DNA of 64,000 nt, taken from assembly GCA_032358255.1 (NCBI GenBank), contig JAULBX010031370.1:186001-250000 (forward strand). The letters are read 5' to 3'. The stretch is from Heterotrichella gracilis. Taxonomy: Eukaryota > Sar > Xanthophyceae > Tribonematales > Xanthonemataceae. Shown one piece after another: positions 10,046 to 22,600 of the stretch. The number at the start of each line of letters is the position of its first letter. The stretch's first letter is position 1. Both the position numbers and the translations under genes were made by a program. The notes under the pieces were generated by a model that saw only the letters and a list, made by a program, of their open reading frames with translations, was not told the origin of the DNA and did not search any database.

Positions 10046-12272
10046 ATGAGTGGGCGACCCGATCCTCGTGCTGACAGGCGGAAGAAAGGCTTCAAGAAAG
10101 GCATTGATGCGGATGACGCCAGGAGAAAGCGCGAAGACAACATTGTGGAGTTGAGAAAAACAAGGCGAGATGAGAACCTGCAGAAGAAGCGCCTGGTGTT
10201 TGCTGCGCCTGCACTGGGAGCTAGTGCTATGGAGGATTCCAACAGGGGCAGCACCGCTGTGGTGCAGCAGAAGGTAGGTTTGGCCTGCTGTGCACCCAGG
10301 TTGGTCATGGGGGCCGTGGGCTGTGTCTGATCTGCTTGTGTTGTTACCTGCAGCTGGAGAACCTGCCTGCCATGGTGCACGGAGTATGGAGCGAGGACCC
10401 ACATCAGCAACTGGAGGCTACCACCCAATTTCGCAAGCTCTTGTCAATAGGTGTGTTATCAGCCAGTCTGAAATGTCCATCAGCAGCACTGATTGCACCT
10501 TGTATGTTTTGCGGTTATGACCAGTGGAGTCTTTGGCTTAACCAATGCTGTTTCTTGTGCAGAGAGGAACCCCCCCATCGACGAGGTGATCGCACAGGGC
10601 GTCATCCCTCGGTTTGTTCAGTTTCTGCAGCGCATGGATATGCCACAGCTGCAGGTGGGCCGCGATTGGGTTTGCTGTTTTTGCTGAGGCAGCAGGTACT
10701 GCTTGGCACAATTCTCAAACCTATGTTTGTCACGTAGTTTGAAGCGGCCTGGGCCTTGACAAACGTGGCTTCTGGGACTTCGGACCACACTCGTGTTGTC
10801 ATTGAAAGTGGAGCGGTGCCCATCTTCGTCCAGCTGCTCATGTCTCCCAGTGACGACGTCAGGGAGCAGGTAAAACTTGATGGCTAGTCTGGGTGGTTGC
10901 ACAGGCATGCACTGATTGGGCCAAGGCTGATTGCCCACTTTTGGGTGCAGGCTGTCTGGGCACTGGGCAACATTGCAGGAGACTCACCTAAGTGCAGGGA
11001 CTTGGTGCTTGAAAGCGGAGCTCTGCTGCCCCTGTTGGAACAGCTGAAAGACAACACCAAGCTGTCTATGCAGAGGAATGCAACGTGGACCTTGTCAAAC
11101 TTCTGCCGTGGAAAACCGCAACCCAACTTTGACCAGGTGAGCTTTGATAGTAGCCCCAGTCACTCACACAGCCTTGGTGTACACTTCCTGTGCAGATGCC
11201 CTAACATGGCTGTTTGTCGCGTGCAGACTAGACAGGCCTTGCCAACGTTGGCACGCCTCATCCACTCCAACGATGAGGAGGTATTGACAGATGCTTGCTG
11301 GGCGCTGTCATACCTGTCAGACGGCACCAATGACAAAATCCAAGAGGTCATCCAGGCTGGTGTCTGCAGGCGTCTTGTGGAGCTGCTCCTGTAAGTATCC
11401 CTCCTGGTGGTGGTTTTGCACATATGAATACACGTGGGCCAGGCCTGCGGCAGAGTATGCCATCTTGGAAATTTGTGGGACAAATTTGCAGGAAGCATGC
11501 CACTAGTTGAATACCGGGTTTGATTGTGTCCTTCCTTTTCAGGCACCAGTCTCCAACAGTGCTTGTGCCAGCTCTGCGCACGGTGGGCAACATTGTCACC
11601 GGCGACGACCTGCAAACCCAGGTGATCATCAACTGTGGTGCGCTCCCCTGCTTGCTGAACCTGCTGACCACCAGCCACAAGAAGAGCATCAAGAAGGAGG
11701 CGTGCTGGACCATATCCAACATCACTGCTGGCACTAAGGAGCAGATCCAAGCCGTGGTGGACGGCAACATCCTCCCCCCACTGGTCCACCTCTTGGGCAC
11801 CGCTGAGTTTGACATCAAGAAGGAGGCTGCCTGGGCCATCAGCAACAGCACGTCAGGCGGCACCTCAGAGCAGATCAAGTACCTTGTGGGCATCGGCTGC
11901 ATCAGGCCCCTGTGCGACCTGCTGACGTGTTCAGATGTGCGCATTGTGACTGTCGCGCTCGAGGGGCTGGAGAACATCCTCAAGGTGGGCGAGACCGAGA
12001 AGGAGCTGGCTGGCCCGAACGGGAACAACCCCTACGCTGAGCAGGTGGATGAGGCAGAGGGCTTGGACAAGATTGAGGACCTGCAGAACCACACCAACGA
12101 GGACATCTACAACAAGGCCATTGGCATTTTGGAGACGTACTTTGATGTGGAGGAGGGGGAGGTGGAGAACCTGGTGCCGACGGTGGATGCCTCCCAAGGC
12201 AGGTACACGTTTGGGGCACAAGAAGTGCAGTCGACGCCACAGGGGGGTTTCAACTTTGCACCTATGAGCTGA
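10046..12272 (+). CDS. Importin subunit alpha (karyopherin alpha)
   Basis: Adaptor that binds classical nuclear localisation signals and hands cargo to importin beta. Seven exons: 10046-10273, 10354-10450, 10563-10654, 10738-10869, 10951-11136, 11227-11390, 11543-12272; 542 residues. The N-terminus is the basic importin-beta-binding domain ([31 protein letters not shown]). It is followed by ARM repeats carrying the NLS-binding Trp-Asn ladder: [54 protein letters not shown]. The C-terminal helices ([24 protein letters not shown]) and acidic tail match plant importin alpha. The last exon, 730 nt, is much longer than the others. Confidence 0.97.
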
Positions 12273-13314
12273 ATGGAGAGCTCGAGCTGAGTGGGGGGGA
12301 ACCTACGTGCCGAACAGGCACTCAACTTGTGGGAGGCCGTTAGGGGTCAGGGAACAGCAGGGGAGGTTTAAACATTGGGTGCATGTTCGGTTGGGGTTCG
12401 GGGAAGAGCAGCTGCAGCATCTTGGAGACTGGAAAGTCTCTGTTGTCGCAGTACAACACACACTTTGCATTTCTCATCGTTGGGCATCTTCATCACGAGG
12501 GCCCCATGATAGCTTTATTTTCGGTGCTTGCAGTGTCACTGGCACATAGCAGCTGATTGCATACTTTGTGTGCCTAAAATCTCTGTCCAGCTGTTGCATA
12601 ACCAGCACGCAGTTAGCAGTTGCCAGCCACTCAACCAGCCACTATTGACAACGTATGACCAGCTGCGCAAGCAGTTTTGACCGGACTTGTACCAACACCT
12701 AAACGTTGACATTCTTCTGACTGCTGACTGAGTTTTCACCTTGACCGCTTGTGACTGGCAGCTGCTGCTGCTGGCGGTGCTGGCACTTTGCATTCCTGCA
12801 TGGTCTGCCCCACCGTCTGTGCCTGCACTTTGCATTCCTGCTCTGTCTGCCCCATTAAAATAGGTTAGAGAGAGGGCTGGCTTGTGCAATCTTTTTTAAG
12901 CAAGGTTGCACACTCTGATACGTGAACAGAGCATTCTTTTTGCACTGCATCACCTTGTAACAGGAATTACAGGAAGTTCTAGCATAACGGAAAGGGCACA
13001 TCCTGAGACAAATACCATTCAGGTCATTTGACGACATCAACGCATTGCTTGAGGCTGACAGGATGCGGTTGCGCATATAATTAACCCGTCACAAGCAGTA
13101 ATGGCTTGGGTTTGAAACCTTGGGGTTTGTGTTGGTGACATCAGACCACCTGCCTGTTTCCCCTGCAGGGCAGCCCAGCAACTAGGCCAAGGTGGTGCAG
13201 TAACACAGGCGTGTGAGCTTTTACCCGCACAATAGAAAAGGCTGCCTAATATCTGTGCAAATAGCCTGTCGCATAACACTTGCTGCACTGACTCGCTGAC
13301 CTGCAACCATTGTG
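12273..13314. other. Convergent 3' region between importin alpha and the E2 gene
   Basis: About 1 kb between converging stops. ORFs here are short and featureless. A nearly repeated phrase TGGCACTTTGCATTCCTGC / TGCACTTTGCATTCCTGC occurs near 12781 and 12823. TGTAA occurs on the plus strand at about 12956. Nothing else seen. Confidence 0.5.
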
Positions 13315-14571
13315 CTACATGCTGGCGCTGTCCAGTGTCAACAGGGGGATTGCCAGCACGGCAACAAACACCAGCACCACGGCCACCGTTGTGAGGATTG
13401 ATGGGCCCCTGCCAGCTGTTTCAGTAGGCTGGCTCTTTGCTGCTGCGCCCGCTTCCCCATTTCGTAGCCGCTCCTACAGGCGAAGTACACGCCATCAGCC
13501 TACTGTGGTTAACAGGGAAAAGCTGCAACAGCTCCAGGAAGCTAAATTTGATTGAAGAGCTTACCTCCTGTTCTTGCACCCGTCTCGTATTCTCCTCCAC
13601 CCACTCTGCAAAGAGCTTCCTGAAGGTTGGGTTCTTGACGTTCCAGGCAAGCGACTGCTTGGCAAGGCGCAGCTTCTCATCTTTCGTCGTCTGAGTGCTG
13701 CCGGTGGTGGGTTGGGCGTCGTACATGAAGCTCAGCAGGCCCGTGAGGATGGTGCTGACGCTCCACATGGGATTCCAGCTCTGCAGGGTTGCAAAGCACT
13801 CAGTTTGGGAGCAGTGGCTATGCAGTTCTAGGTGGTGCTCAAGGGTGGCAGGCACAGTAAAACAGATAAGGGCACCGCAAGGAGGTTCCGCATGGATGTG
13901 AAGTGCCCCATAGATAAACGATAAGCACTGAAGGTGAGCAACCGGTAAAGCAATTCCATACCGATGTGCTTACACCCACATGCCCACACAGGGCAGCGCA
14001 CCCAGGGCAGGCAGAGGGGGAGGTGGCATACCTCCGGGTGATAGTCTGTCATTGACAGACACAGCTTGGTGTTGGTTGCAAACCGTCCATTGGGTGTGAA
14101 CATGACCAGCGAAGGGGGCTGGTATGGATACTGTGGGCTGAACTGTATCTTGCCATGGTACACCCCGCCCGCATACTCTGTCCCTGCTGCCCCTTCCAAC
14201 ACGTAGTGCCACTCCAGAAGGTTGCTTGGCAGCGGGTGCGCTGTGACTTGAGGTACAGGGTCCTGCAGGTTGCCGAGGGGCGTCAACAGCGTTGTTGGCA
14301 GGTGCATGCATGCATAATGCAGCGCAAGAATCACAAACCAAGGAGTTGCTGAATACATATGAAAACTAAGCAAGAGCAGCAGCAAGGTTGATTAACACCT
14401 GTGTTGTAACTTGTCACCGTGTGCATAGGTGCCATGCATATCCAAGTTGCTAGAAAAGTAGTGTTCAATTTGTCCCTTCTTGGATATCCGACCAATTTGT
14501 CCCTTCTAGGATACCTTCAGAAGCGCTCTGTACTCCTTTTGAAGTCGATGTATGCACGCCTTGCTCGCCAT
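13315..14571 (-). CDS. Tail-anchored ubiquitin-conjugating enzyme E2 (UBC6/UBE2J2 type)
   Basis: ER-membrane E2 acting with ERAD ubiquitin ligases. Four exons on the minus strand: 14515-14571, 14032-14262, 13565-13780, 13315-13473; 220 residues, phases consistent. The order is HRLQKEYRALLK, DPVPQVTAHPLPSNLLEWHY, YHGKIQFSPQYPYQPP, then the catalytic Cys in NTKLCLSMTDYHPE and SWNPMWSVSTILTGLLSFM, which is the UBC6/UBE2J2 signature (no HPN in the usual E2 form). A charged linker (WVEENTRRVQEQE) precedes a C-terminal hydrophobic anchor (ILTTVAVVLVFVAVLAIPLL), with only a few residues after it. Length matches plant UBC32-34. Confidence 0.94.
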
Positions 14572-15389
14572 CCACTCCCTGCTTGTCCTAAGGCCGGTCC
14601 AGCATAACTTTGCTGTACGAATGCCCCTAGCCCACCTTTGCCAAGCTCGAAGCTGTTATTACAGACACAGGGAACCAACGAGAAAGCAACAGAAGTTAAA
14701 ACTAGAATAGCTGCAAGCGTGTTTTGCTAACGGGCTGATCTCCAACTGTGTGTCTGCGGGTGGGCCTGTCGGAGTATGCAACCGAAGGCAAGCTGGCTGG
14801 CTGGTGCCTGTTGTACGACGCAAGCAACGCAAAGAAATCCACCCGTGCTTACGGCTTTGCAATTAGATAGCAACTTTGCTGCTTTACAAGGGACAAATAG
14901 CCTCTGTCACACGAGTGTTGCCGGTTGGCCGGCCATCTGCTGACGAGCCACAGGGAGTGAATATAGCGGCAGCAGCGGGGAGGTAGGCAACCTGGTACCA
15001 CGATCTATCCAAGCAGGTGTTTTGTCCCAATACTTCTGCAAGCTGTTTTAATATAAATCTGTTTATTAAGAAATGCAAGAGTCTGTATACCTCACACTCA
15101 CACCAAACTGCATTAAAAACACGAGAATTGTACCTGCCATGAGCATGCCAATGGACGGGGTTTGAGCTACCCAGTCTGGGAGCGTGCATAGTGGCAGCGT
15201 GCCTGCACGAATTCCTCCCCATGCCACACACGCTCAGCCTCTCACACTCTCATATATAAGTCTCTCTTACACAGTACAGTACACTCGTCTCTACTCCCCG
15301 CTGCGGCTCCACACACTTCACCCCACTGCAGAGTACCCTATCCATGATCTAACCGCAGCTACAAAAACTAATGATATAAAATCAGTGTC
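14572..15389. promoter_or_regulatory. Intergenic region between FDXR 3' end and E2 start
   Basis: About 820 bp. It should carry the FDXR 3' UTR and the E2 promoter. A short direct repeat of TTTGTCCCTTCT(T/A)GGATA lies just inside the E2 first intron (14468-14512). No gene seen. Confidence 0.4.
15267..15271 (-). terminator. TGTAA poly(A) signal candidate for FDXR
   Basis: TGTAA on the minus strand, about 120 nt past the FDXR stop at 15390. Confidence 0.4.
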
Positions 15390-18300
15390 CTACAAGCCTG
15401 CTCCGCCCGCCTCCAGCATGCCACCCACATCCACAAACTTCTCCCGGGGCTTGCCCACTCGGTTGCCAGCCGCCACCTCAGCCGCATCGATGCGCTGCCA
15501 GTTGCCAAAGCTGACCACCTGCACCCCACGCGCATCCAGCAGCTGGCGAAGGCCTTCACCACCCGCCATGCTGGCAGTCACACATGGCACTGCACCAGCA
15601 GCCGCATCGGCTGCAATCACTTCCACCGTCTCCTCGGCATCGATGAGGTTGGTGCCTGCGGCGTGGCGTACTGGTAGTCAGGTACGAGCCTTCCAGCCAG
15701 GACACTTGAGCATGCAACTCCCAGCATGCACTCACCACAGACATACGGCACATGCATAATGCTGCAAGCAGCAAGCAACAGGCACAGCCCTGGTGCCTGC
15801 GGGCCATGGCATGGCATGGTGTGGGGCGCACCAATGATACCCGAAGGGCCCCGCTTCAGCCAGCCACACACATACAGCCCCGGCTGCTGCTTGGCCTCCC
15901 CTCCCTCCTCGCTCAGCTCAACCACCTTGCCCATCCTACGAGCAAGGGTTCAGCAATAAGATGAAAGCTCATTGAGGTGATGAAACCGAACTTATCCAGC
16001 GAGCACATCCAAATCCCATGACCACGTATGCACATATTGCACTGGTACAATCTCCATTCTGCCACTCTGCAGGTGTATACATTGGGCACCACATGTTACC
16101 TACCCTAGACCCACCCCAAACCCTGAACATGCACCCTTGGCACCCCACGGGGTACCTGCCCAACCACCCTGCACCCTATACAGCGTACACATTAGGCACC
16201 ACGCCGCGCCTGGCGTCAAACGGGAGGCCCTCCAGCGGCAGCGACTTGTAACCCACACTTTTCAGCACAAGCTGGCACTTTAGGGACTCGGGTGGGGCAT
16301 CGGACAGCACCGCGTGCTGCGTGTCGCCCTCTGCTTTCAACTCGTTCACCTGGAGGGAGATACAAGATGAAGCAAGGGAAATAATGAAATTTGAACATAC
16401 AGGGGTAAATGGCCCAGAAGCAGGTGCTAGCAGACCATGCAGCAGTATTTGATAGCACAACAAGACAGGACAGATCATTAATGGGAGTTGAAAATAAAAC
16501 ATCCATGAATGCGATTAACAGCTGGAATTACAAATCGAAAAATCAGCCCACTGACCTGTAGGGTGCATGCAGCCACCTGGCCATGCGCGTCTGCTTGCAG
16601 GCTCTGTGGGCTGCGCAGGAAGTGGAGGTGCAGGTTCCGCGTGGCTCCCTCCCTGGGATCGCAGTTGCACTTGGTGAGGATGAGCACGCTAGAGTACTGG
16701 ATTTTTATTCTCCACAACTGCTACCACCCAACACCCGCCTGCTACCATCCAACACCCGCCTGCCATCGCCCCACTGCCGGCAGGACGCATATTCATGCAC
16801 AACCGTCACCATTGCAACTGCCAACCCCAACCCAGCCAACCCCCACCCTCCACCACCCCCACCTACTGCCCCCCTCCTTGATCCCCCCGCCAGCACGTCA
16901 TGCACCCACTTCCTCATGTGCACAGCCTTCACCACCGCCACCACAGCCTACTCCCCTCCCCCACCATCCCCACCTGCTCCTATCTACCTTTCTACCACCG
17001 CCCACCAACTCCATCCGTTGCTGGCGTCTTGCCACCACCACCATCCACCAACCCACCTGCTGGGCCCCTCCTTGGCCGCCCCCGCCAGCAGATCATGCAC
17101 CCGCTTCTTCATGCGCACAGCCTTCATCTCCCGTTGGTCCACCTCGGTGAGAGGCAGCGGGTTGGGGTGCATGTGCACAGCCACACCCTCCAGGGACAGC
17201 ATCTCGCGCAGCTCCTTGGGGGTGAAGGCGGCCTGCAGCGGTCCCAGGGATGGAATACCAACGTGATCGGGATTTTGTATGGGGGAACTGCGCATGAATA
17301 TCAGCATTTACGCGAGAATTCCATGCGTCCTGCGGGGTCAATATTCATGTACTCATATCTATTCACCGAAGCAAGGCAAAGCAAGGCAATGCAGCTGAAT
17401 AAGTAGGATATTCCCATATAAGTTCTGCGCAATGCGCCTCATCACCTCACCTGCACTGGCCCCCTCCTGCCGATGAGGTGCACGTCAGTCACTGCGCTGC
17501 GCTTCAGCTCATCCAGCGCATGCTGCGTGATGTCGGTGGTGGCGAGCCGCTCCCAGGGCTGGAGCAACACGCGCGCACAGTCGATGGCCACATTCCCCAG
17601 CCCAAAAATGGCCACGTTCTTCACCCTCTCAAGGCTGATGGGCAGCGACTTGTACTCTGGGTGGCCGTTGTACCACCACACAAACTCGCGTGCAGAGTAG
17701 ACGCCCTGGTGGTCCTGATGTTGCGGGTAGTGTTGGGTCGTTACAAGGAGTGGGCAAGGAGCATTGGCGAGAGGTCATGGCAGGGGCAAGCATCGGAAAG
17801 CTAAAGGCACACGGTTTGCTTGATGCATGGATGCTGTCTTAAATCCAAACGATGGAGAGTATCTTCCCCACCCACCTCTCCTGGTACGTTGAGCTTCTTG
17901 TCACTCTCGGCGCCATATGCGAACACAACCTGGGGCAGCGCCAAAAAGCGCACCATGGCGTAATCAGTAAAATAAATGTATAAAAGTGGCGTATAGTGTA
18001 GCAGTTCTAGTTCTATTTTGGCACTGAGTTTACCAAGTCCAGCAGATGGAGTGGCAGAACCTGGGACCACTCCAGGGCATGCCTTACCCCATTGTAAAGA
18101 GTCTGCAGCGCCTCGACCGACACATCCTGCCCCACTTTAACGTTGCCAAAGAACCCTATTCTGCTGTCTGCGCATAATTGGTTGAACTGGTTGGTCACGT
18201 TCTGCGACAAGTTTCATGTGGGTCAGTGTTTATGCATGCATGCATCTTGTATGCGTGAAATGCATGCATATGCGTCGTGTGGCTTGCTTGTGTGCAACCA

Positions 18301-18859
18301 TGGCAAGGAGGACACCAAAAACAGTATCTTCAAACAATATCGGCAGGAGCGTCTAGATTGAAAGCACACACTAGTGGTGCAGTAACGTTGGATAGCTATG
18401 CATGGCTTTACCTTGGTGTCTTGGTGGTCAGGAGCCACACCAGACCGTACCAACCCAAAAGGAGTTGGCAGTTTGTCCTGTGGAACGACACCCATTAGTA
18501 AGTGAGGTTGAGCGCACGGCTTAGCTTTGGGCGAGGTGTCGGTGCAGGCTAATCGAGCACTCACCACGATGTCCACCCGTGCTTGCTCGCCGAACTTCTT
18601 CAGCAGCTGCAAAAGTGCGCAGCGGAATTGGGTTTTAACACACTCTCAAAAACGCTGCAACGACTCTAAACCATAAGCGGGACAGCCACTGCACCTTGTC
18701 AGCCGTGTAGCATCCTGCTGGCCCGCTGCCCACGACACAAAAGTGCAGCACCCCAGGGACCTCTGCCGTAGCAAACGCACGCACATCGACCTTGACTCCC
18801 GCTACTGCAGCAGCTCCTTTCTGGGCACTGCTAAAATGCCGCAGCAGTGCTGCCCTCAT
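15390..18859 (-). CDS. FDXR: NADPH:adrenodoxin (ferredoxin) oxidoreductase, mitochondrial
   Basis: Flavoprotein that passes electrons from NADPH to mitochondrial ferredoxin for Fe-S cluster and heme/lipoyl synthesis. Eleven exons on the minus strand: 18695-18859, 18565-18606, 18412-18477, 18088-18201, 17876-17929, 17451-17714, 17057-17232, 16556-16652, 16189-16349, 15832-15935, 15390-15655; 502 residues. It opens with a mitochondrial-type presequence (MRAALLRHFSSAQKG), then the FAD dinucleotide fold HFCVVGSGPAGCYTADK, PFGLVRSGVAPDHQDTK, FFGNVKVGQDV, AYGAESDKKLNVPGE, the NADPH fold VAIFGLGNVAIDCARVLL, HLIGRRGP and, near the end, QQPGLYVCGWLKRGPSGIIG. All are family hallmarks. Exon 9 ends inside the Val codon (AAT-GT), and only that choice keeps phase. 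The intron after exon 7 is Pro/CA-rich and contains a decayed copy of the exon 7 end. Confidence 0.95.
16860..16935 (-). repeat. Decayed copy of FDXR exon 7 end inside its own intron
   Basis: On the minus strand this reads VKAVHMRKWVHDVLAGG followed by TAG-GTGGGG, mirroring the true exon end MKAVRMKKRVHDLLAGA and its AG-GTGGGT donor about 200 bp away (17057-17135). It is a tandem duplication of exon end plus intron start. Confidence 0.75.
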
Positions 18860-19618
18860 TTTGCCCAGTCGCCTGCTAGTACTGCTGTAAAGCTTGCTGT
18901 GTGCTTTGCTGGGCAATCTCTTTGAAATGGAGAACCTCGAGAGGACCAGGATGAAACGTTTCGATGCGTGCTGATGCTTTGCTACATAGTGCCAAGGCAA
19001 TGTATTGTTGGGTGCCGGCACGTTGATTCGACTGCACTAGGTGTCGTATTGCTTGCGCACGGGGTGTCACGAATGGACGACGAGACCCCCGTGGGCAAGT
19101 TTTGCAAAACAATACCCCTTACAGTATTACCCGCTTGCAAAGTTGCAAGGACAGTAGCCACTATAACTTGCACCAGCAGTGGGGTGTACAGTCTTCAAAG
19201 CTGAGGTTACAACAACACCCCCCCTGAAAGTTCCATATGCATGCATGTGTCCTCACGAGCAAGACCCTTAGGTACAGACGCACATCCACAAGCCGTGGTT
19301 GACAGTGCACTGTGAAAGACGTATCTCATTTAGGGTGTGCAAGAAGGTTGGGTTTGCAAAAGAAGTTGAAAAAAGGTTAATTCTGGTGAAATTTGTTTTA
19401 TCTTTATTGCAAGTATGGGGCAAAAGGACTGAAAAGCACCAGCTATAAGTATGTGTGCTGTGTCGCACAATCATGAAGGACCAGCTCAGCCAATCACTGG
19501 TACCAACTTGCCCTCAAAGATGGCGAGACAGCCCAGATGGTATCTACTGAGCATAGATATTGCATGCATATGCGGCGGCAGCGCATGCTGTTGAGCCTCT
19601 GAGTTGCAACGTATCAAG
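18860..19618. promoter_or_regulatory. Divergent intergenic region between FDXR and the U-box gene
   Basis: About 760 bp between divergent starts. AT-rich near 19370-19410. Contains TGCATATGCGGCGG just before the U-box gene start. No gene seen. Confidence 0.4.
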
Positions 19619-22600
19619 ATGGGCAAGGCTACGAAGAAGAAAAATGCTCAACCTGCACAGGTTGTCGCTTATAAGGTTCGTAGCAACACCTCGCGAGCCT
19701 GTAACAATTGGATACTACGCTTGCATGCATTCAGCACACTCGTGATGCACTGTGCAGCACTACTTGATGCTAGTATCATCGGATATTGCCAACGTCTTAC
19801 AACATTCTCTCCCTTATCCATCATAGCTTTGCACCCACCACTACCCACCATGATTCATGGCCGTCACCCTGCTGCTCCTCAGGTGTCATGGGCTGACCAA
19901 GCCGCGCAGGCCAAGCAGCTCTTCAGCCAACATCCGGACGTGAACGACCCTATATATGCTGTGCCCACCGCAGACCTGCTCAAAGCAGCTGACCAGCTGC
20001 CTGCCCTCCCAGCCTGTAAGTAGTGGTGACCCACCCGCACCAACTCCTGCCCTGAGCCTCGCCCCCCTGTGCTCGCTCTGAAACCCTGCCTCCACTGGCC
20101 GCAGACTTCAACGGTACAACAACCTACCTCAAAGGGAAAGAGCTCATCCAGCAGCTACTGGGCAACAGTGGTGGTGGCGTACAGCTGTGGAGCTGCCCCA
20201 CCCACCGCAACTCCCGGTACACGTCTGCGAACGAGCTGCTGCGGCACCTGTTGTTGGAGCACCGGTTGGGCCCAGGGCCAAGGGAGATGCAGCTGAGTGC
20301 GGCCTTGTTTGACCTCGTCATTGCTCCTCAATTTGAGGAGGAGAGCAGCGACAGGGGAACGCTGGTGGTGGATGCTGTCAACAAGGTCCAGAAGGAGTGG
20401 TGCGTGCAGCAAGGGGAGATAACAACATATAAGATACATGCACATGCATAGTGAGAATTAGAACAGGAGGTATTGCCATTGGCTAAGCAGACACGCAGAT
20501 TGTATTCCAAACCAGGGCTTACCTGCAAACCCTACGTCATACCACCGTGCACCAATTTCACCTACACTGAAATACGGTAGCTTGGTGTTGTATCACCGCT
20601 GGCTGGAGCGCACTGGTGCACGGTGGATGCAAGGGATCTGCGCCTGGGCAGCCCTGTGCGTGTGCATCACCGTCCACTGCAGTGTCTGTGCAAACCATGC
20701 TGGGCCATGCCAGTTGCCAAACTGCACTAGGGCCAATTCTGGCACAAACTCTAAAACCCTACTCTAAACCTACAGTATTACAGTTGCCACAACCCACGCC
20801 ATGCACACCACCGTCGTGCAGTATTATCCGCACTGAGCAATTGGCGCACAGGCTTTCGAGCGATGGGCTTCTGTCTGCAGGGTTTATGGCTTAGGGTTTT
20901 CAGCAATGCGCTTCTGCCTGCAGGGCGTACGTCAACCTGCACCTGGTCAGCCAGCACTGCTCGTCAAACGGCGTCTTTTGGGAGGCAATGGCGGCTGAGC
21001 TGAATGGCAAAGCGTGGGCGCAGAAACCTCTCGACAGCACGAAGGACATGTTCCTGTTCAACATATACGCAGCGTGCGTCAAGGCCACACTGATCCACCC
21101 GCTGCTGTGAGTCGACCAGTAGGGTGGTCTTGAACCCTAAACCCTAGGGAGGGTATAGCCACGGGTTGTGATGGCAATCCCTGTACAATGTCGTTTGTAC
21201 TGCACTGACATGGTAGGCAGCGACCACATGGGGTGCATCCACAGTCATCTCATTACTGGTACTGTCTATCATGTGAGGTACTTGCTGCATGATTTCATGG
21301 AGTGGGGAAAACATTCCTAGCAACCAATTGTGGCCATCGATCTGCTGCGCAAGTAAGATATTGGTTTGAGTGCTGTTGACTCGCTTTAAGGCCAGTAATG
21401 GAACCCTCGCATGCTCCCTTTACTTTGATGCAGCAGATTGCACGTCCTGTTCTTGGCCAAGCGGTATTGATTTGTACCAGATCATCTCAAGCAACATGAT
21501 AATGCAGATGTGGTACAAATGTGCAGCTGAGTGGGCTTTACCAATGTGTTCATCAATATTAGATACAGTGGTGAGCTGAATTTGTTTTTCTGTTCAGATT
21601 TAGTCTCGACTCTTTGTTTTCACATTTAGAAAATATACCAATTGTTCAGTGTTTGATGCATATGCATTCGCCCTCCTGCTCACAGCCTGTTGTCAAAGGC
21701 TTTCCTTTATTCTGTTAGTTCCTGCCTGCAGGGCAACCATATCGGTGGTGCCCATCCTGGTCAGCGCTGCCCAGTCATTGGGCATCCTCTCAAAAGACGA
21801 GGCCATCGACCAAGCTGCCAAGAAGCTCTCGCCGCTGCTCGCCCTCATCTACAAAAAAGCAGACTGCCATCAGATGCGTGTGCTTGGCTCCAAATTCGAG
21901 GAACTGACCCTCAGCTTTGGGAACAATCTGAGGACCACAGGGTGGGCGCTGGACCAGTTTGCGCACACTGATGCCACAAGGGTGCGTTTGGCCTCGATGC
22001 TGGTCACGGACTGTGCATGCGCCAGCGGGTCTGCATGTGTGGCACCTGGTGGGAGGTGTAGAATGTGGGGCAGTGTGCGGCCCTTCTCTGTGTGCCTGCG
22101 CATTCCATCCTGCCAGCAAGTGCATGTATGAGGATTCCAGCCGTTTTCCAGCTCATTTTCAAGCCAGCGTAGCATTGGGTATGGTTAAAGCTACTAAAGG
22201 TAGAAGCGTTACTAATTAGAAGCGTTACTAATGCTAGAAGCTTTGAATGCATCAAGACTGCATTGAGTGGATGGGCCCTTTCTTTTGTGACTCCGAGAAT
22301 TTTAGATACCAACTGAAATGTTGTTGTGTGTATGAACCTGCAGGACCTTCAAGGACTGGTTGGATGCTCCACCTCATCCTCTGCCAGCGCCTGTGGTGAC
22401 GGGATTCCGGAAGCGCTTCGCTACTCACCTGAGTGGATAGCTGACCTAACCACGTCTTTGACCACCGTGATGAAGTCCCATGTAAGTGTGCTCTAGCACC
22501 GCATTATTACTTTACAAAAAGTTAAAAATGAGCGCTTGTAGGGTTTAACAGAATGAGGTGTCAGCATGTCATGGATGCTATTAACGATTGGTATTTGATT

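Noticed and set aside
16509-17406. Long Pro/His-rich plus-strand ORFs (to 227 residues)
   Set aside because: They are antisense to FDXR exons 7-8 and a CCACC-rich intron; low complexity only.
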